Assembly: GCF_963678635.1 (NCBI RefSeq)
Contig: NC_087063.1
Location: 4,130,580-4,194,579 of the forward strand
Direction: 5' to 3'
Source: Symsagittifera roscoffensis
Taxonomy: Eukaryota; Xenacoelomorpha; Acoela; Convolutidae
DNA: 64,000 nucleotides
The translations under genes were made by a program, and so were the position numbers. Below the pieces are notes generated by a model. It worked only from the letters and a program-made list of their open reading frames with translations, was not told where the DNA came from and ran no database searches. Position 1 is the stretch's first letter. The number at the start of each line of letters is the position of its first letter. This document shows, piece after piece, positions 53,501-59,749 of this stretch.

Positions 53501-54910
53501 TAAACATACTCCTAAAAAATAGTGATTTTTCCGAAGCCATTGAATGGTCAAAAAACCAAAAAACCTCAGTCAAACTACCGCAGCAAACTTTGAGTTTTTA
53601 AATTTTAGTTTTTGTTAACATGAGAAATTCGCCAGACCTCAAAAAGCAAAAACTTTTAACAAATAATGAATAACAGCCTTCCTACCTTTTCTGTCTTTGA
53701 GATATTCGGGATCAATGAGTACAACTCCATCTGAAAATTCAGTTTATTTCAAATAGAAAAAAGATCAAAACATTTTCAATTTTATGTCAGCACTAACCTA
53801 TCGGATCAACATGTGTTAGATGATCTAAGAAGTCCCTTCTGCCGATATAAACTGTTATCTAAACACATTCACGTTTCATCAAAACTTCCTATTGGTAAGA
53901 AAATAACCCAACGCTAATCAAGTTATAAGAAAACACAAACCTTTCCATTTGGCGAACTCTTTTTGAAAACTCTGAAACGCAAGTACATACGTTGAAAAAT
54001 TTTGGTCTATGTCGCCTTTCAAAATCTTCAGATTGTAGAAAGCTAATGTTTGTCTGAAATGTTCGATTTAATAAATCGAAATCTCCGAAGTAAACAAGCT
54101 ATTGATAAACAAACAGTCTCAATTCCGCTCCAGTTTACAAAACGGTGGACCTACCCAGACCGTGACAATGTCTTGTCTTTTGTATAAATTGGCTCTATCC
54201 CACAGTTTATTTTTTGTTAATGTGACACATTGCAAGTAGCAGATTCATGTCAAAATATATCAAGAAAAGCTGTCTATTTATATCTTCAGTTTGGTCAAGG
54301 TCTGAAAAAGAAAACCGAGAACAACTTTTTATTTTTAATTTAAAAGATAGCCAACAGACCGTTTGAAAAGAGTCAAAGAACGCAAGTAAACAGAAAAAAT
54401 ACTGACTTTCTTTTTGAATAAATCTGAACTTAAGAATTTCCAAGAGAAAATACAAGGTCTTAAAGATAGCCTTTAATGTCTGGAACAAATTATGATTGAC
54501 AGTTTTTCGCTTAAATTAACCCAATTTGAGAAAACTGGATCAATAAATAAAACTTTATTTTCGCTTGGAAATCTGATTATTACATTCCATTTTCGAAACT
54601 AGAAGCCAATCACGTTTTATGTGGCCTTTACACTTTTGCTTATCGATAGAGGAGTTTACCTTCCTTTCTACAAAAAAATAACTGAACTTAAAATGAAATC
54701 AAAAGTCAAACCTTGAAAAAACAAAAAGGGAAAAAGTAATCGAGACCTATCTATGAGTATGAACTAGGTTCATCGACTCTTAATTATCAATAAACCACTA
54801 AATTATCTAATATCAAAAACCAGAAATTAACCTACTGACCTTGTGCCGGCTTTCTTCGGATCGTTAATATCCCCGTTTGCGTTCTGATCATCATCTTGCA
54901 AATCGGCCAT
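29260..54910 (-). CDS. ARRB: Beta-arrestin (non-visual arrestin), split gene
   Basis: Eleven coding exons on the minus strand: 54910-54840, 53971-53941, 53858-53798, 53730-53686, 53426-53164, 51706-51639, 44262-44055, 43180-42951, 34302-34219, 32831-32746, 29525-29260. All junctions are GT-AG and in phase, giving 1,413 coding bases and 470 residues. The N-domain (about 24-200) has [20 protein letters not shown] and [13 protein letters not shown]. The C-domain (about 205-380) has [24 protein letters not shown] and [19 protein letters not shown]. The tail has a clathrin box LINFE (393-397) and an AP2 motif [11 protein letters not shown] (449-459). By family it binds phosphorylated GPCRs, stops G-protein signalling and brings receptors to clathrin pits. 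The N-terminus is about 20 residues longer than in vertebrates, and the tail has a glycine run (about 421-431). Confidence 0.95.
30108..31111. other. Arrestin intron 10, repeat debris
   Basis: No coding frame seen. An 80-odd-base block (attctattat..., accatatccaagacaatcg, gcagcatttttaaaatg) is duplicated in tandem at about 30,496-30,575 and 30,580-30,657. The aaaatgctgcgctgtaaat stretch near 30,130 recurs near 30,933. Confidence 0.55.
31112..31890 (+). repeat. R1 dispersed repeat, two overlapping copies
   Basis: Carries the R1 head (tagctaacagacggttgg), the middle (atttgagaaaactga) near 31,272, a second head at about 31,605 (catagccaatcgaagattgg) and the R1 tail gacctatataagagtcttc near 31,849 followed by actacgttcattactc. 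The R2 start motif (gcggagcttcgcatcac) is embedded near 31,479. No protein encoded. Confidence 0.65.
32380..32570 (+). repeat. R2 repeat, 3' part with terminal hairpin
   Basis: Shares with other R2 copies the block gtcccaggcgtattcgttac, then 'gtgattctgtta' and 'attccgatttgataac', and ends in the hairpin gcttgc-taatc-gcaagc at 32551-32567. An R1-type tail follows near 32,634-32,675. Read on the minus strand, the first block resembles a tRNA T arm (tttcgaatct), suggesting a tRNA-derived segment. Confidence 0.65.
32746..32831 (-). CDS. ARRB: Beta-arrestin exon 10
   Basis: Acceptor tttcag|T, donor CCTG|gtgag, 86 bases, phase 2 to 1. Encodes [14 protein letters not shown], the last C-domain strand, and the start of the tail. 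The vertebrate eight-residue LLGDLASS segment that precedes this strand in one beta-arrestin-1 isoform is absent. Confidence 0.92.
34219..34302 (-). CDS. ARRB: Beta-arrestin exon 9
   Basis: Acceptor tttcag|A, donor GGAGG|gtaag, 84 bases, phase 2 to 2. Encodes a strand with [15 protein letters not shown], matching the conserved C-domain strand of arrestins. Confidence 0.93.
34367..34615. mobile_element. MITE with C/G-tract ends, probable hAT type
   Basis: The termini ggctcgtttccag (34367-34379) and ctggaaaagagcc (34603-34615) are 13-base inverted repeats with one mismatch, followed inward by long C and G tracts that would also pair. Flanks ccaatcaa and ccagtcaa match at 7 of 8 bases, consistent with an 8-bp target duplication as made by hAT transposases. 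No coding capacity. Confidence 0.65.
34616..36833. other. Arrestin intron 8, mostly repeat debris
   Basis: Contains the inverted MITE relic listed at 35,401-35,592 and an R2 start-like motif (gcgaagctgagcttcaca) at about 36,351. An open frame of 90 codons at 35,604-35,876 has no recognisable motif and no splice context; I do not call it a gene. Confidence 0.45.
35401..35592 (-). mobile_element. hAT-type MITE relic, inverted
   Basis: Reverse-complement fragment of the 52,152-52,579 element: gcgattcgacc, acccaaagggtcccccc, ttcggccgaccgat, aaggcgccttc and gcacgcgctgaaaaacgc appear in reversed order. Both termini are missing or too changed to see. Confidence 0.6.
36834..37550 (+). repeat. R2 dispersed repeat with perfect terminal hairpin
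   Basis: Order of shared blocks: gcgaagaggagcttcac start, 'atcaaaatgaat', 'agcggtaacaaagcc', 'cagaaaccc', 'aacacacaaaac...ttcgct', 'ctaagccgatataa', then the 3' hairpin tacacttgc-tatc-gcaagtgta at 37525-37546, followed by attaatt. Non-coding. Confidence 0.7.
38383..39480 (+). repeat. R2 dispersed repeat, long copy
   Basis: Collinear over its length with 41,813-42,720 (about four-fifths identity by eye). Shares gcttcgcaccacttt, 'gaaaaggtcgaaaaaaa', 'aatgtacccagcgg', 'cagaaaccctttaagccgaa', 'aaacacagacacgcacacac', 'ttcgcttgtcgaaagacgca', the block 'gtcccaggcgtattggttac' and the hairpin acgcttac-taatc-gcaagcgt at 39458-39478. Confidence 0.75.
39481..41812. other. Arrestin intron 8, no gene seen
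   Basis: Holds fragments with R1-like tails (for example near 39,714-39,760) and another R2 start motif (ggctgagcttcgcatcaattgc) near 41,084. No coding frame is convincing. Confidence 0.45.
41813..42720 (+). repeat. R2 dispersed repeat, long copy
   Basis: Begins gaagctgagcttcgcg and follows the same block order as 38,383-39,480, ending in the hairpin taccctt ... aagggta (arms 42695-42701 and 42711-42717). The stem sequence differs from the other copies but pairing is retained. Confidence 0.75.
42951..43180 (-). CDS. ARRB: Beta-arrestin exon 8
   Basis: Acceptor gtgttag|GTGAAG, donor CCAT|gtaagg, 230 bases, phase 0 to 2. Encodes the conserved C-domain stretch [20 protein letters not shown] and later [19 protein letters not shown], among the most constant parts of arrestins. 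It is much GC-richer than its introns. Confidence 0.96.
43181..44054. other. Arrestin intron 7, no gene seen
   Basis: AT-rich intron. A minus-strand patch near 43,720-43,800 has a B-box-like 'gtgtgaatccc' but no matching A box, so it is not called as a SINE. Confidence 0.45.
44055..44262 (-). CDS. ARRB: Beta-arrestin exon 7
   Basis: Acceptor gcttcag|GAAC, donor AAAAAA|gtaaac, 208 bases, phase 2 to 0. Encodes [16 protein letters not shown] (end of N-domain and hinge) and then [15 protein letters not shown] with an NNSNKSVKK strand, the first part of the C-domain. The arginine strand RLAIRK holds the phosphate-sensing region in known arrestins. Confidence 0.96.
44545..44753 (-). mobile_element. 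tRNA-derived SINE
   Basis: On the minus strand it opens ggcagccgtggctgagtgg, with a perfect A box TGGCTGAGTGG (44745-44735), then a B-box-like gtatgaatccc (44700-44690) 45 bases on, as in RNA polymerase III tRNA-type promoters. About 150 bases of non-tRNA body follow, ending in an A/T-rich stretch (taattaattaaaaa). Paired arms are imperfect and the anticodon cannot be read safely, so it is a tRNA-like SINE or pseudogene rather than a working tRNA. Confidence 0.65.
44885..45330 (+). repeat. R1 dispersed repeat
   Basis: Starts 'tagattttatcaggatg', 'gctcacaattcag', then the head catagccaacagacagttg near 44,992 and the middle 'acccaatttgaaaaaaaactgg'. The tail is not recognisable. The first 110 bases match the start of the copy at 48,485. 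Confidence 0.65.
45331..47689. other. Arrestin intron 6, no gene seen
   Basis: Contains a C tract at about 46,311-46,330 and a (TA)n microsatellite at about 47,448-47,466. No coding frame is supported. Confidence 0.45.
47690..48065 (+). repeat. R1 and R2 repeat fragments, decayed
   Basis: R1 head (aaagccaacagataattgaa) near 47,690, R1 middle near 47,886, then the R2 block cccaggcgtattaattgcc and a decayed R2 hairpin (acccttgctgatct...) near 48,046. This shows R1 and R2 modules directly joined in one insert. Confidence 0.55.
48485..49310 (+). repeat. R1 dispersed repeat, long copy
   Basis: Upstream part 'tagattttatcaggatgcc', head acatagcgaacagacagttgg near 48,597, middle aacccaatttgagaaaactgg near 48,761 and tail gaccaatataagagtctg near 49,261. 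No protein encoded. Confidence 0.65.
50510..50700 (+). repeat. R2 repeat fragment, decayed
   Basis: Shares 'aaatcaggtcctg', 'gattcaagtgactttgcta' and 'atattccgatttgata' with the other R2 3' ends. The hairpin is degraded (ccttgctaattgagc). Confidence 0.5.
50800..51262 (+). repeat. R1 dispersed repeat
   Basis: Head near 50,802 (acatggtcaacatacaattgg), middle 'aacccaattttagagaactg' near 50,960, tail cacgacctatataaaagtct near 51,204. Confidence 0.6.
51639..51706 (-). CDS. ARRB: Beta-arrestin exon 6
   Basis: Acceptor tttcag|CCCTG, donor AAAAG|gtacg, 68 bases, phase 0 to 2. Encodes [15 protein letters not shown]...KPHKR, the conserved N-domain strand just before NSVRL. Confidence 0.95.
52152..52579 (+). 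mobile_element. Intact hAT-type MITE
   Basis: Terminal inverted repeats caggggcggatctagg and cctaaatccgcccctg, flanked by perfect 8-bp target duplications gcccagag (52144-52151 and 52580-52587), the hallmark of hAT transposition. Interior is non-coding, with C and G tracts near the ends. Relics of the same family lie at 5,040-5,365, 35,401-35,592 and 55,085-55,215. Confidence 0.9.
52588..53163. other. Arrestin intron 5, no gene seen
   Basis: AT-rich intron remainder between the MITE and exon 5. Nothing recognisable. Confidence 0.5.
53164..53426 (-). CDS. ARRB: Beta-arrestin exon 5
   Basis: Acceptor tttag|TGTAT, donor GGGAAA|gttagt, 263 bases, phase 1 to 0. Encodes the N-domain core with [32 protein letters not shown] and SVTLQP, ending at DTGK. 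By family this part includes the helix and loops that engage the receptor core. Confidence 0.96.
53686..53730 (-). CDS. ARRB: Beta-arrestin exon 4
   Basis: Acceptor tttcag|ATGG, donor AAAAG|gtagg, 45 bases, phase 1 to 1. Encodes [15 protein letters not shown], the conserved turn before the core strand. Confidence 0.94.
53798..53858 (-). CDS. ARRB: Beta-arrestin exon 3
   Basis: Acceptor tttag|ATAAC, donor CGATAG|gttag, 61 bases, phase 0 to 1. Encodes [20 protein letters not shown], matching the arrestin GKR-D motif region (here GRRD), with the conserved D that belongs to the polar core network in the family. Confidence 0.94.
53941..53971 (-). CDS. ARRB: Beta-arrestin exon 2 (31-base micro-exon)
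   Basis: Acceptor tttcag|A, donor GGAAAG|gtttgt, 31 bases, phase 2 to 0. Encodes [10 protein letters not shown], the conserved first strand whose lysines contact receptor phosphates in known arrestins. Confidence 0.93.
54345..54785 (+). repeat. R1 dispersed repeat, complete-looking copy
   Basis: Head agatagccaacagaccg, 'aagaacgcaagtaaacag', middle aacccaatttgagaaaactg near 54,518, tail gagacctatctatgagtatg near 54,743 followed by a 'cgactctta' end. About 440 bases, a useful guide to the family's length. Confidence 0.65.
54840..54910 (-). CDS. ARRB: Beta-arrestin exon 1 (start)
   Basis: ATG at 54910-54908, donor ACAAG|gtcagt, 71 bases, phase 2. Reads [20 protein letters not shown] then AGTR, an acidic extension before the conserved TRVFKK. 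An acceptor-like tgcag ends at 54918, seven bases before the ATG, so the 5' leader probably comes from another exon or a trans-spliced leader. Confidence 0.88.
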
Positions 54911-55084
54911 AAATAACCTGCAATTATAAAGTCAACAGAGATTCAACAATAGAAGACTTCAGTGGAGGCAACAAGATTAAGAATCTTGAATTAACGATTT
55001 CATTAGTGCACTTTGTGCTGATTGGTTGCAGAAGAAGTAAATAAAGTACTGCAGAAACAATCTTCCAATTTAATTGACATTTTT

Positions 55085-55215
55085 TATTGACAAGAGTAGG
55101 GGCGGATTTAGGGACCCCCAGGAATTCGACCCCCTCACCAACCGAAGGGCCCAACTTTGATATTTTTTGGTATCCACTTGCGGCAGACCAACTGTAAAAT
55201 TTTTCTAGGATCAGG
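55085..55215 (-). mobile_element. hAT-type MITE relic, inverted
   Basis: Shares gtaggggcggatttagg, attcgaccccct and 'ggtatccacttgcggcagacc' with the reverse complement of the 52-kb element; the other end is lost. Confidence 0.5.
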
Positions 55216-55224
55216 TCAACACCC

Positions 55225-55386
55225 CCCCAATAGACCAAGTTAATATCCTATACCCCAGCGCTTAATTTAAATTAAACTTATTTAAGCGCTGCATGTAAAA
55301 TGCTCAATTCTGATTGGCTGAAAAATCCCAACTTAGAACCAAGTTAATATCCTCCTCCCCAAACGGCTTGGGGGATGTTAACTTTT
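55225..55386. mobile_element. Fold-back MITE, aagttaatatcc family
   Basis: Copies of aagttaatatcc near 55,227 and 55,343 pair with ggatgttaactt at about 55,374-55,385. The interior 'attctgattggctgaaaaa' matches the 4,362-4,555 element. Also contains a palindromic agcgcttaa ... ttaagcgct pair (about 55,257-55,291). Confidence 0.5.
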
Positions 55387-55565
55387 CCCTTTTTTTAATG
55401 TATATACTACTTTTGAAGGGAAGCATGCGTCAAAAACGGTATAATATAACGGTATCAATTTTTTGGCCCAATAACGTAAACTTCGACCTGTGTTTTTTTT
55501 CAAATTGAGTCGCTCATGAAATAGGAATTTTTGTTGAGAAAGGACTTTAATACGATACTTCATTG

Positions 55566-55853
55566 TGTAACATTCGTCTACTGCAGTCACACATGAGTCT
55601 TAAGAAAAATAGGCCCTATAACTATTGGCTCAAGAGTCAGGGACACTATCTCTTGTGTTTTTCTACCTCAAATCAGTCGGAGCCAATTCGGTTCGTTTGT
55701 GACATGAGACTACGACCCGTTACAGCTTAAAGGCTACTACTAAAATATCCCCCCACTCTAGAATTAAGAACGTCCTCATACTTAGGTCTCTAGATACCCA
55801 AAATACATGAACGCCGTTAAAAACCGGGTTGGAACAATCCGTTAAGTTATTTT
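55566..55853 (+). repeat. 288-bp direct repeat, left copy
   Basis: Starts tgtaacattcgtctactg, ends ccgttaagttatttt. Non-coding, no hammerhead ribozyme core found on either strand. Its last 15 bases form one arm of a hairpin with 55862-55876. Confidence 0.85.
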
Positions 55854-55876
55854 GTTCCAATATAACTTAACGGATT
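55836..55876. repeat. 15-bp perfect hairpin
   Basis: Arms 55836-55850 (aatccgttaagttat) and 55862-55876 are exact reverse complements, loop 11 bases. The left arm belongs to the direct repeat, the right arm to the element interior. Confidence 0.8.
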
Positions 55877-55933
55877 AAAAAAACCAAAAAAGGATTAAAA
55901 AAACCAAAAAAGTTATTTTATACTCCAAATAAC

Positions 55934-55993
55934 TTCTTGTATCGTTTATTATACTCCAAGAGTTTATTTGGAGTATAATAAACGATACAAGAA
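55934..55993. repeat. 26-bp perfect hairpin upstream of the RT
   Basis: Arms 55934-55959 and 55968-55993 are exact reverse complements over 26 bases with an 8-base loop, ending 74 bases before the first ATG of the reverse transcriptase frame. Confidence 0.88.
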
Positions 55994-56067
55994 ACTCAAA
56001 AAAATCTTCCAACCTCATTCCATTACTTAAAAATTCCTTCGGCGATTTCATAACCAATAATTTACAG

Positions 56068-57794
56068 ATGGCGAACCTGCTAAATTACAAGTTCTCAACT
56101 CTTGGATGCTTTTATGAGACTAATTCAAAAATCAGGCAAAATCCACCAACTTCTACATGCAAAATTCAAAATAATAATAAATTTTCATTCCGATTCATCA
56201 CATCAGCTGAATGTAAAAAAGAAATACATAATTTAAATTGTCAAAAGGCACCAGGTCCATCCAAAATTCCAGCATGGGCGCTGAAGGATGGCTGCAATGA
56301 AATATACACACATCTGACATTTCTGTACAATGAGTTTTTGAAAAACAAGACATATCCTTGCAAGCTCAAAAAAGCAATTGTCACACCAATATACAAAAAA
56401 GAAGATCCAGAACTGCCAGAAAATTATAGGCCTATCTCTATAACTGGGGCTCTTTCAAAAGTTTTTGAAAAATTGTTATATAAACAAATCAACGAATATC
56501 TGATATCCCAAAAATTACTAAGTAATACCCAATTTGGGTTCAGAACATCATATTCAACAATCGACGCTATTCTTTATTGCACTGAAGCATTCAGAAAAGC
56601 AATAGACAACAACAAAACTGTAGCATGTTCCTTACTGGATCTCTCTAAAGCATTTGATTCTATTGATCATACTTATCTTAAACAAAAACTAAGAGGGTTA
56701 AATTTTTCCGAAGAAGCTATAGAAATGATCAATTCCTTTATCACCAACCGAAGTCAGAAAACAATTGTTAACAACACCGAATCCGATTGGATTAACCTTG
56801 AGCAGGGTGTCCCACAGGGCACTGTCCTTGGCCCTCTAATATTCAATCACTACATTAACGATCTCAACAAACAAATTGACAAAACATGTAAAATAGTTCA
56901 ATATGCGGATGATACATTACTATTCTGCGAAAATGACGATCCACAAAAAGCTATTAAAGCACTCAAAGCCAATTGCAGTCTATTATCAAATTATTTTTTA
57001 GAACACTCACTTCAATTGAATGCAAAAAAAACAGAACTCATCGTTTTCAGCAAAAACATTCAAGAAAAAAGGATGAAAAATATACTATAACTCTAGATGA
57101 TAAAATAAGTGAGGAAAAAACCAATGTTAAATACCTAGGAGTAGTTTTAGATCAGTTTCTCTTATTCCAAGATGAAATCAAAAATATTCTCAGGAAAATG
57201 GCATGCGGAATAAAAACACTTCAATCAATCAAAAAGCCATTGCCAGTGAAAACAAGACTCTTGATAATGCATGCACTGGTAATTAGTCATTTGCATTACC
57301 CAGCAATTCTCTTAAGTGGAATATCCGCTAACCTAATGATATCTCTGGAAAAACAATTAAGCTGGGCAGTAAAAAGTTGCTGCGATCGTGCAAAATACAA
57401 CTCATCTTCAGACTTGAAGCTAAAACACAATATATTACCAGTAACAATGTTTTTGGACTATAAAATATTATGTCATTTTTGGAAAATACAACATCAATTA
57501 TTGCCAGCCTATTATAACATTGAGTATGATAACCACCAAATAGACATTAATACAAGAAAAAAAAAATTATATTTCGGCGACAGATACGATGGGCAATACA
57601 TAGAAAATTCCTTCTTTAAAAAGTCCGTCATAATCTGGAACAAACTAACAGATGATAAAGTCAACTTTAAAGACATAGTAACATACAGAAAAGCAAAGAT
57701 AAAATTCAAAAATTATTATTTATTATTATTTAAAGAAGACCCCTCTGTGGCAACTCATGGTAAAGTTTCATGGAAAAGCTTCAAGTTTATATAA
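56068..57794 (+). pseudogene. Non-LTR retrotransposon reverse transcriptase, frameshifted
   Basis: The first frame (56068-57090, 340 codons) opens with ATG and carries the LINE reverse transcriptase blocks in order: PENYRPIS at 117-124, LDLSKAFDSIDH at 190-201, QGVPQGTVLGPLIF at 246-259 and catalytic YADD at 279-282. The thumb and C-terminal region, including KYLGVVLD and a typical WNKL tail, continues in another frame to 57794. The frames overlap at 56973-57090 and the break lies near 57,060-57,085 in an A-rich stretch. A complete LINE would have an upstream endonuclease domain; none is present, so it is 5' truncated and broken. Motifs fit the jockey/CR1-like group; the clade is not resolved. 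Confidence 0.9.
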
Positions 57795-58194
57795 TAACAT
57801 TTATTTACCAACCATCTTGAAGCTCTCAGGTGAAAAGTAATCATCGATAATTGTAATCGAGTTTGTTTTGTTTATTGTTATTGTAACTATGTGTATCTAA
57901 TGATGTTATAATATTTTTATGAACTGATAGGAAAAAAACAGAAAACATTTGACATACACTCGGGCTCTTTATTAAGGTTACTGGGTTAAATTACTAGGTT
58001 GATCGAAACGATCGAACTTGTAAAACAGTATGGGTATACTATTTAATTATTATAAAGGTTTGATCCAACTAATCTGGTGTCAAAGTCACTGTCTTTTTTC
58101 GTTTTATGGTTTTTGTTCCTTTTTCTAGTCTTTTTTTTGTTTTTGTTTTGCTTTTTGTCTTTTTGCTCGTGTTTTTGTCCCCCTAGTTGCCCCC
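57795..58194. other. 3' region after the RT, no gene
   Basis: AT-rich then T-rich sequence between the reverse transcriptase stop and the GC-richer block; likely 3' untranslated region of the element. No poly(A) or short tandem tail that would mark a LINE end is clear. Confidence 0.4.
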
Positions 58195-58411
58195 CTTTAC
58201 TCGGTTAGCTAAGCCTCGTTCGGAGAGCGTACCAGGAAGTTTTCTCGAGTTTTCTTAAAAAGCTATCACGGTACAACCGGAAGGTTTGCACGTTCCTGTC
58301 GAACCGCACCGCCGGTACTCTAGAATGGGCATTCAGCCCGAAGCTGTCTCAAGTGGGTTCGACTCCGTAGTCTTGATGCCGTAAACACGCAGGAGCGCCA
58401 TAAAAACACTA
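58195..58411 (+). other. GC-richer block with perfect B box
   Basis: A structured-looking 217-base stretch directly before the right 288-bp repeat. It contains GGTTCGACTCC at 58356-58366, an exact RNA polymerase III B box. No A box at the usual distance; tagctaagcct at 58205 is one base short of consensus but 150 bases away. May be part of the retroelement or a tRNA-derived piece. Confidence 0.4.
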
Positions 58412-58699
58412 TGTAACATTCGTCTACTGCAGTCACACATGAGGCTTAAGAAAAATAGGCCCTATAACTATTGGCTCAAGAGTCAGGGACACTATCTCTA
58501 GTGTTTTTCTACCTCAAATCAGTCGGAGCCAATTCGGTTCGTTTGTGACATGAGACTACGACCCGTTACAGCTTAAAGGCTACTAATAAAATATCCCCCC
58601 ACTCTAGAATTAAGAACGTCCTCATACTTAGGTCTCTAGATACCCAAAATACATGAACGCCGTTAAAAACCGGGTTGGAACAATCCGTTAAGTTATTTT
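58412..58699 (+). repeat. 288-bp direct repeat, right copy
   Basis: Three substitutions relative to the left copy: gaggctt for gagtctt, ctctagtg for ctcttgtg, actaataa for actactaa. Same edges. Confidence 0.85.
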
Positions 58700-59304
58700 T
58701 TATTAGACAGTGGAACTTTGATCCATTTCAGATGGATCAACCTAAAACTCGCCTTACCTCAACATAACAATTATAAAACACACTCTAGAAATTTAAATTA
58801 GTACTCACATTGTAGCACGCTCAAGAAATGGAAGTACTTCAGTCGGTAATTAACTCGAGAATTAAATAATGTAACTAAAATGAGTTTAATGTGTGTCAGT
58901 TTTAACAACAAGAACAAGTTTGTACTCTGGACTATAGTTTCTCGTGAACCATTGGGACACTCAAGCTGTCCACCTTTCCACCGAAGGTTCACTCTAGTCC
59001 AGCTTAGAATAATACTCCAGTCAAGTCACAATAATCCAGTTCGTGGGAATACGCTTCTTTCTGTTTCGAATGGGACAGCTCTACTCTAGATTATTACTGT
59101 GACGGAAATTGCGAATAGCAATTTCCTACTGATTTATCCTGCAACTTTCCCGCGATTGTCACTCGATTGTTCTGACTTCTCTTTTTTGACTTTCAGTTAT
59201 CGCGAGAAAATCGTGCATGACAGGCTCCATTCGAATTTTTGAAAAATTAAATTTCACCCCAAAATTAAGTGTTTTTTGCTTCTCTCAAGGTCAAACTTCC
59301 AAAT
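58700..59304. other. No gene recognised
   Basis: Sequence after the retroelement. Small open frames occur on both strands without motifs. A pyrimidine-rich acceptor-like string (ttttttgactttcag) ends at about 59,198, upstream of the candidate exon at 59,305. Confidence 0.4.
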
Positions 59305-59370
59305 ATGACCGACTGGCACATACTCCCCGGACTCGAGATCGATGTCCTCATTGCGTGCTGTCGTCTGCCA
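59305..59370 (+). CDS. Candidate first coding exon of an unknown gene
   Basis: ATG followed by 22 codons (starting MTDWHILPGLEID) up to CTGCCA|gtgagt, a near-consensus donor; GC-richer than its surroundings. A splice-acceptor-like site lies about 100 bases upstream. I see no sure partner exon downstream before the minus-strand block begins at 59,750. It could be a chance frame. Confidence 0.25.
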
Positions 59371-59749
59371 GTGAGTCCCAGAAAATCAAGTGTTGCTCAA
59401 GGTACAGTGCCAGTGGTCATTTACAGAAGTTCGCAGCAGACTTAAGTTTATCTACACCCCAAAATTCACGGCCATGTAAAATTTTCACACTATCGCTAAA
59501 CAGCAATCAAAATCTGCACACACCTGCACCCTTGAATTCTTGCTTTTTAAGCCAATCATTTAAAACTTCTTTTGTCCCATTCAATCAGGAAATTGTCATG
59601 CAGCATTTTGATTTATATAGTAAATATAGTATATTAATAACAATATTTGATTCGTTAAAATTTCTTTTTCTGTGAACCCAGGTTTCACCCGGATCCACAC
59701 TCAAGCCCCCCTTCCCTCTCAAGACTCAAGATCCATTCGAACCATCCAC
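59371..59749. other. No gene recognised
   Basis: Lies between the candidate exon and the end of ORF-C on the opposite strand. A plus-strand open frame continues through but has no family character. Confidence 0.4.

Larger units (their letters stand above)
55566..58699 (+). mobile_element. LINE-type retroelement bounded by 288-bp direct repeats
   Basis: Direct repeats at 55566-55853 and 58412-58699 match with three mismatches and no gaps and have sharp edges. Between them lie two strong hairpins (55836-55876 and 55934-55993), a reverse transcriptase region of the non-LTR class split by a frameshift (56068-57794) and a GC-richer block (about 58,195-58,411). No endonuclease or RNase H is visible and no target duplication is obvious. 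The repeats could be true termini, the leaders of two head-to-tail copies, or two insertions of an independent short element. Confidence 0.65.

Noticed and set aside
55566-55853. Hammerhead ribozyme in the 288-bp repeats, as known in Penelope-like elements
   Set aside because: No CTGATGA-type core with a paired GAAA was found on either strand.
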